The position numbers and the translations under genes were made by a program. DNA of 64,000 nt from Ignelater luminosus (Eukaryota; Arthropoda; Insecta; Coleoptera; Elateridae), in contig VTPC01091236.1 in the NCBI GenBank assembly GCA_011009095.1, positions 417,313 to 481,312 of the forward strand. Direction: 5' to 3'. The notes under the pieces are model-generated. The model was not told the DNA's origin and ran no database searches. It saw nothing but the letters and a program-made list of their open reading frames with translations. This document shows positions 35,101-44,100 of the stretch, piece by piece. The first letter of the stretch is position 1, and each line of letters begins with the position of its first letter.

Positions 35101-38100
35101 TAAAATGTGAAACAATACAACAAATTTCAGCACAAGATTAACTAAATTGCTAAATACAAATAAATACATATTAGTTATTGAAATAAATCAACAAGGCGGC
35201 ACATTAAAATTAGATTCCATAGCCAACTGGACTCAGGAACTTTTATAAACACTTTGTATATGAATGTTGCAGACAACATATTTGATCATATTTGCATCCA
35301 ATTTTTGTCACAGTAAAAAGTGTCCTATTTGTCATCCAATTTTTCCTAGAACATATCCTATTTACATTAAATTCTTTGACAATAACAGGAAAATTAAATC
35401 TAAACTGTTGGTAGCCACATGAAGTTGGTATTGTACTTTTCACTGTTGTGTACATGTACAAACCTATAATTCTTTCAGTTTAATAAGATAACCTATAAAA
35501 CCATTCCTTATTTAACATTTTTAAAACTCCCAACCCTTTCTTTATACCATGATGGTGGTGCTCTTCTCTTTTCAACTCTTCTTGCGTTTTTCTTTGTAAG
35601 TGTTAATACACTAATTTGAGCTGTTGAGATAGTTTGCAAGAAAAGTAATAATATTTCCTTATCCATTGTTGAATGAGATTTGTACCTATTTAATAAAGCT
35701 GTCACAAATTTAAGTAAAGTTTAGATACCAAAAGAATGAACTTTTTGATACTTTTATAGGTTAAATTTTGTGATCTTTTCATTCTAAAAATATGACACAA
35801 TTTTGACAAAGCTGCAAACACAAAATATATCTGTCCTATTTCTACTACAATAAAAAATTAGTTCCTAATTTTAGGTAGCAACTTTGGCACTAAAAATTGT
35901 ATAGTTACTAGTTACAAACAGGCTCTTAACCTAAAATTTTGTTTTACCTAACCTAGTTTTCTAAACAGTTGATATTAGAATGCTGTTACTTTGCTGTCAA
36001 AATTCATCTTGCTGGAGGGCACACAAATTATTATATGAAGCAGATTTACAAAATACAAACAATTATTATTCTTATATGAAAACTACTAGGAATTTGTAAA
36101 GATTTACATAATTGTGCATTTAAAGACACACATGCATATTGCGTGGAGTAATAAGGGGTCGGAAGGGAAGAACAATTTGAAAACATCGACTTCCCTGGTC
36201 AACCTTAATGTTACAAAAGGTAATATATAATATAAATATAAACATATTTTAAAAAAAAATTAAAAATAATATGAAAGGGAAAAGCACAAAAATAAAACAA
36301 AATGCTGGTCGATTACACTACTCGCCTTGGGAAATTTCTACCACCATATCATCCGAGAGATAACAAACGCAGTATGAAAACAGTTATAAAAGATTCCCAT
36401 GTTCTAAATATTGCTGGGTTTTCCTTCCAATTTAATGACGTCGATTGAATTGTAAATGCAAACTGTTTCAACTTAAAAACATGATATGGAATGTTTGTAT
36501 TAAAAACAGCGTTAATTAAAAACCGTTTAATTTATTCATTGTCGTTATTAGCACACTAGTCATGAAGGTTAATTTTACTGTTTATTTATACTTATTTGAC
36601 ATAGGTATTACTTGAAGTTATTTTTAATTTAAGTTTTGGTTGGTTTTGGTTTTATGTTTCTTTTTGCTTGTTCGCTGGAATGTTTCTTTCTTGTTTGTTG
36701 CACTGTCTAGATTTTGATATTTCTTCCGTTTATAGTAAGAACAAGTCAACAAATTAATTGAAATGAAACTAGTTTAATTGTTCTTTTTTTTAACTAAATT
36801 GAACTTAAAACATCTGGGAATGCAAAGCATAATCACAACGAATTTCATTTTGTTACTTTCTTTCAAACTTAGGCGGCTATTTTGACTATGTTCCCAAGGT
36901 GATATCGGAAAACTATTTGCATGCCTTATTTTTTTGATCTAGAATACGATAATAAAGTAAAAAAAAAATTTGAGAATTTGTATTTTGTAGGCTGTTGATG
37001 CATGTTGTCAGCTTCTCTTATTTTAAAATGAAAAGTACAAGGGGAAAACGATTTAAGTCACATTTTACACCTGAATATGAGTTATATATTATTTCTTATA
37101 GTTTCGTTCCTGCTCTTTCACACTGTTTACTTGAAATTAACCCAAAACCAATCTAAGTCACTGCAAACCGTGAATAAAACTACGTGTTGTATAGAAAATC
37201 GATCGAATTCCATGCTTTAAATTGAAATATCTCAAAACTATTTAAAAGTAACTTAGATCGTTTTCCTCCTGTATTCTTCAAATGTAAATCAAATAAATAA
37301 CATACCTGCAAAAATACATAATTGTAATTTTTTGTCAAATTATTAAAAGCATACAAAGTTATTGAAATCATCTTACATTGTTATTTTAATAGAATAGTTT
37401 TAGCTAATGCAGATTTGGCATAGCGTAGCCAATAAAATATGAGGAAAATTTAACCTAAAATCTAATTTTACCTAACCTAGTTTTCTAAACTGTCAATTTT
37501 AGAATGCTGTTACTTGGCTGTCAAAATTCATCTTGCTGGAGGACACACAAATTATTATATGAAGCAGATATTGCAAAACAGAAACAATTATTATTCTTAT
37601 TTGAAAACTACTAGGAATTTGTAAAGATTTATATAATTGTGCGTTTAAAGGCACACATGCATATTCCTTGGAGTAATAAGAGGTTGGAAGGGAAGGACAA
37701 TTTGAAAACATGGACTTCCCTGGTCAACATTAACGTCACAAAAGATAATGCATTCGAAAGATATTATGGGTAAGACAATTTATTCAAGCAAACATATTTT
37801 TAAAAAACTAAAAATAATACGAAAGGGAAAACACAAAAATAAAACAAAATGCTAGTCGATTACACCACTGGCCTTGGGAATTTCTATCACCATATCATCC
37901 GAGAGATAACAAACGAAAACAGTCATAAAAAATTTTCAGACTATAATATTGCTAGGTTTTCCTTCCAATTTGGTAAGTTCAATTAGACTGTAAATGCAAA
38001 CTGTTCAAACTTATAAACATGATATGGACTGTTTGTATTAAAAACAGTGTTAATTAAAAACACAAACCATTTAATGCAATAAAAATAAAAATTATAATGT

Positions 38101-41100
38101 TCTAACAGAAAATATTAGTTCGTAGCTTTGAGGTTAAGTTACCAAAACATTGCCTTATTTATATTATATTAGATTAAATTGTTAATATTCAGCTATTGAG
38201 CTATAATATAATACTAGTTGATATGGGTAGATGTTATCATCCATATCTTTCTTCAATTAAACAAAACAACATCGTAAAAGAACAAGAAACTAGACAGCAT
38301 GTTGCTATATTAAATTACATTACTTACCAGAATGCTTATCTATGATGACCAGTACTATACTGTTCTAATGGCACTAAAATTTGTGATTGGTTAGAACATT
38401 ATAATTCTAACACCTATTTAAATCTTGCACATACATAGAACAATTTAATAATCTTCAATGCTACGTTTATATGCTGTTTAGAACAGTGATTTCTATTCCG
38501 ATAGAGCAGTATTACCTTAACCTATATTAAAACATACAAACCTAATTTCTCGCTAAAAGTGCTGATAGAACAATATAATAATTCACCCCACGATTTGAGA
38601 AAATTACAAAATAATGCATGTTACAGTTCTATCCAGATAATAACTGAAAAAGTCAGTAAAACCACAACCCAGATACAGACTATTATTCTATAAACACTTG
38701 GTTTAGTAGCAGAAATTGCTGGTGACATAGTTTACCAAGAAATTTCAAGGTTATGTATTTCATTAATGCAATTTAGTGTAAACTTTTTGATTGTTCTGAT
38801 AGATTTGGATAGACTATATTATGCAGACAATTTTAAAATGTTTTTGTCGTACAATCTATTAAGAAATTAAAAAATCTCAACATTTCATTTATCATAATGA
38901 GCTTGAAAAAAAAGCAAAAAATATCATGACAAAACATCTTGCTTTGCTAATTAAAATAAATTACTAATAGGAATAAGAATTTGATTTTTAAATTAAGGAA
39001 TGGTTACAAACAATGTTTTTAGGAGGGGTCTCAACATTACACGACTCATTGAAGCAACCATTTGTACAGTTTGATAGTCATAGTTACATGACACGTTATG
39101 CACATTAGTTGCTCTGATCTATATGTGGTAGTTGGTGAAATAAAAAAAAATAATTTGATGAAAATATCACAATCTAGGCTGCAAGCAGCTTTAATAACTC
39201 AAAAGTCACAGACATATGTAAGATTCCAACTTTTTCATTTTTTCTGCTTCATTAAAATTATTAAGAATTAAAATGATACTGATTGCTGCCATCTTTTAAT
39301 TTAAATTTAATATTAACAGTTAATATCGTGTTTCCTAACTGCAAGTACCTTCCAGCAAGTACTTTAAACTCAAATTCATTATCTGATAATAATATAAAAA
39401 CACTGAAATTATACATATACAACGGAACAAAAACGTTGAGGGCAGGTATTTCAATCTCTTAATAAGATTTATTTGCTAAATAAGAAACTTTATTTATCAA
39501 GTATGTCATTAGCAGGTTGAACCGAACAAGATCGGAAATGTTGATTATATATTTTATTTCAAACATAAACATAACCTGTGAACTGCTGTGAACATAGCCA
39601 AACATAACTCTTCTGGGTGATACCTTGTGTGGTTTTGGTCGTGGAACACATAAAGTTTACATTTATTAATACGAATGACAAATGTGCTGGAGATAAATGA
39701 ATTATTGGAACTAGAAAAATTATTTCCTGTATGGGAAGAATACACTGTCCGCGAAAGGCCAACTCATTTGCCTTTGTTTAATTACGTCTGCCACTGAGGC
39801 CACCTTAAACCACTTCATATACAGTTCCACAGCTGCCCTTAAGTACTTCATCTTACATGCTACTCACATTATCATTCATCATCTACGTTTCACATTCATA
39901 CGTTAACACTGATATGAAAACACTATTAAATATTTTGGCTTTCGTTGTGCTACTTATTTCTTTTTTTCTAATAAACGGTTTGTTCAGGGTACAGAAAAGT
40001 TTGTATGCACTTTGGATTCTTGCATCAATTTCTTCCTTAATTCCTCCTTTGTCACAAATAGTCAATCTCAAGTATTTAAAATGGTTCCTCTGACTGATCG
40101 TTTTGCCATCCAACTTAACACTTATTTCACGTTCTGCCTTTCCAATTACCAATACTTCAGTTTTGTTTATATTTATCTTCATTTCGAAATTCTTAACTTC
40201 TCTGTCCCATACTTCCAATTTCCTTTGGAGGTCTCTTTTTGAGTTGGCCAGTATAACTAGATCATCTGCATATAGCAAGACTAATAATACCAGTTGTTGC
40301 AACTTTTATATGCCAATGGTCACGCCTTTCGTAGTTTGGCAGCACTTTTTGTCGATCTCATCCAATAGTGATATAAATAGTAAAGGACTCAGCACTCCTC
40401 CTTGCCTGAGTCCTTTAGTGGTTATAAATCCTGTTGATTGCACATTGCTTGTTGTGACTGTATTTCTCTTTATTTGGTATATATTTTTTATTGCCTTAAG
40501 CAATTGTTTCTTAACACCTCTTTTCTCCAAGATTTTCCAGATTTTATTCCTAGGGGCGCTATCGAAAGTCATCTGCAGGTCAATAAATCCCACGTATATA
40601 CTGCAGTCTTGTTTTAATATTTTTTTTGCAGTCTGACGCATACTGAATGTTAAGTCTGTGGTTCCTCTCCCTGGTCTGAAACCGCATTGACTATCGCTTA
40701 ATAAGGGTTCCATTATTTCCTCAGTCTTCTCTCTAGTATAATTTCATATATACTTCGCTTGCTGTGGACAGTATTGAGATCACCCTGTAATTGGCGCATT
40801 TTCTCTTGTCCCCTTTCTTATGTGGTAGTAGGATTATTGCTGTTGTCCAATCTTTTGAAATCTTTTCCTTACTCCATGCCATGTTAATGATTTTATCAAA
40901 TAGTTATTTACAATTTTCGCCCATACCATTCAACATTTCTTTTTTCCCCTTTTATGTTGTCAGTTTCTTCATTTTCTTCATTACCATCTCCAATTTCCTC
41001 TGCTTCCTCCTGCCTACCATTGAGTACTTCCATGAAATATTCCTGCCGCCTGGCTACTATTTCTGTATTTTTATTGAGTAGGTTTCCAGCCTTGTCCTTT

Positions 41101-44100
41101 AGCCATTGTATCTTTTCTTTGTTACATTTTCCTATGTTCTTTAGGGTCCTTAATAGTAACTTTTCGTTTCCTTGGCTATCCTTTTGAATTTTATTCTCCC
41201 AAGCTTTTTTCTTAGCTTGAGCGACTTTTCCTTCACTTTCTTCCTTTACTCCTTATATTTCCTGTAATTTTCCTGGCTCTTATCAGTTAGATATGACGTT
41301 CAAAAACGCTTCTTGATCTTTATCTCTCGTATTAATTCCTTGTTCCACCATGCCGTGCTTCTATAACTCTGCCTACTCGTCGTACCACACATTTTTCCTG
41401 CAGCTTCTGTAATTATAGTTTTGAAGTGTTGCCATAATTGTGAACGATGCATTATGGAAATGGGAGTGACGAAAAACAGGAGCTGGTTGCGGCTACTCCG
41501 GAGGGCGAAAATTCAAAAAACTGACCAGTGAGAGGCAGCAGGACGGAAAAACTAAGACAGACAAGGCAATGAATAAGGACACCGACCAAAATGTAAATAG
41601 TAAGAATAATAGTGGGAAAAATAAGAGGGCACAAAAGGATCAAAACTGGATTAGGAAAGAAGTACCAGTTAGGAAGTGAGAGGGAAAAAGCAATATGGAA
41701 AAAATGGGCTTAAACCCAGTGGGAGCAACAGGGGAAAAAACTCAAGACTTGGAAAATGGAGGTTTGGAATGTGCAGGGTTTAAATGGAAAAGAAGAATTA
41801 ATACGAGAATTTGAAGAAGCTAAAATTAAAATCCTGGGGATAAGAGAGACACTAAAAAAGAAAGGAAATGGAAGTATGATTATGGAAAATGGACATATGT
41901 TTATCTACAGTGGGAAAAACCAGGCAGAATGTGCAGATGCTGGAGTGGGGATAATAATCCACAAAGATGTAGTACCATATGTTTGTAGGTGGAAGCTTAT
42001 CTCAGAGAGGTTAATAAGTATGGAGTATTGCAAAGACAAAGTTGACAAAGTAACTATTCTGGTGGTATACGGACTGTCCTAAACCGAACCCAAGGTAACT
42101 AAAGATAAATTCCGGGAATTTATGCAGGAAGTAAAAGACCGAATAAACCAGGAGGTAATAATAATGGGCGACCTAAATGGGAGAGTTGGCAGAAAGTTGG
42201 GAGAAGAAGCCAAAAATGATAATGGAAAAAGATTAATAGAATTCTGCTTACATAATGTTATGATAATAGCGAACACACACTATGAACACAAAGACCTACA
42301 CAGGTATAATACAAGGGTTATGTAAAGCAGGGAAGAAAAATCTATAATTGAATTAGTAGGGGAAGGTCGGGTAGCCCTGGACACTTAAATGAATTGCAAA
42401 TAAAAATACAATAAACAAATTTTTTGTCTTTATTTTAATCTCAAAATCAAACTAGGAACTTTTTCAAACATATTAATTAAAAATTAGTAATCATAACAAA
42501 ATTTTTTAACGAAATATATTAAAAATATTTTGGCCTTAATTTTTTGGTAGCACATAAGATGGTGGGTAGCCCCGGACATAGTAATCAATGGTGGCCCAAT
42601 CGTTTCTTGGTCTTATAAACATCACAATAATAATAAATATCTGAAGAAACACAATCTTCATGGGCCCAGTCTTTGCATTCATAGCACTGAATCCAGTCTT
42701 CTTCAAAAGTTTCTCCACAGATGATACATTCGGTTTCTCGATTTTCTTTGGAAACAAGTTGAATATTTTTCTTTGTCTTCAACGTCTTTTTAGCGCCTTT
42801 ACCCTTTTGTTTTTTCGCGGGATTTGTTTTAATCTAGAAGGCGCACATTTAAAATAAAGTTTTACCTACACAACGTGATTGGTTTCTTAGAAATTTAAAT
42901 GTTCAGGGCTACCCAACCTTCCCCTACTGCTACAAAGAGACAACAGAAAATCGATAAACGATTCTAGGGTAAAAAGAGGCAGAGAAATCAGTAGTGATCA
43001 CCACCTAGTGGAAATTAGTATAAAAGAAAGGCAGGGGTTAACAGAGAATATGGCAAATCAGCATAAGGACATACAAGCTATTGGAAGGGAGTAACAGAAG
43101 AAGATTTGAGGAACTGCTGAACAGAGAATGGCAAAGACAGGAAATCAACAAACTACAGATCTAGAGTAATAAATTAAAATTTAAAAAAAAAAGTTAAATT
43201 ATTTCATTTTTTCTTCCTCTTTTTACTTGTTCTTTAAGAACCAGTCTTTGAAGGTGCAGGTTTTCCATTTTACATTCATACTTTTTACGCTTCCACTCAT
43301 GCCTTTCATGATTCTACTCATGTCTTTCATGCTTCCATTCATGCTCCTCTTGTTTCCTTTCCCAGTCTTCTTGCAAGGCCCTTTCACCCATTTGAAGAAG
43401 GTTTCTTCTGCCGTCTGCAACAGTATCGTATTTTTCATAAATACCTTTGCACATCTTTGCTTTATAGAAACCTCTTCTGTTTTTTGGAGTGTCACCAATC
43501 TGCGACAAGTGCTCTCTTAAATTATACTACACCATACATACAACAAAACTACATAATATTCCACTGTGTTGCAATAAAGTTATTATTTTTCAAACTCACT
43601 GATTTGCTGGTAAGAGGTCTAAAAAACATTGTTTAAAGAAAAAAATATCTGTAGGTATATACTATTGGAAGAAAAAGAATATCATGGCTCAGGAACCTAC
43701 ATGCACATCGACGCAACTATTCAGAGCCGCTGTGAAAAAAATAGAATTTACATGAATTTACACATCAGCACTTTCTACTTCACTCTTGAATTGCATCCTT
43801 ATGTGATGAGACTCGGGATCGTGCCAAGTGCTGATGGTTTGGTGATGAAAATAGGTGATAAGAACTGATTGGATAGTTTCCAGCCCATCAGTTGGAGTGA
43901 AACAATTTCCCAACCACGTCTGAAGTTGATGAAAAACACGGCGAGAGTGAAGACGAGCCAAATCTGTGGTGGACGGCAGGCGTGAAAGAAGCACAGCATT
44001 GCTTGCTTAACCTATGAGTTTATTAAAACATTCATATCTGATATCATCTAAGCTAGCACTTTTGCTCAAGCTCTCTTTTTTTTCATAAAGAGCCAGTATG

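Noticed and set aside
43629..43994. Overlapping ORFs on both strands inside the PGRMC1 intron
   Set aside because: No motif and no agreement on a coding strand; most likely repeat-derived or chance.
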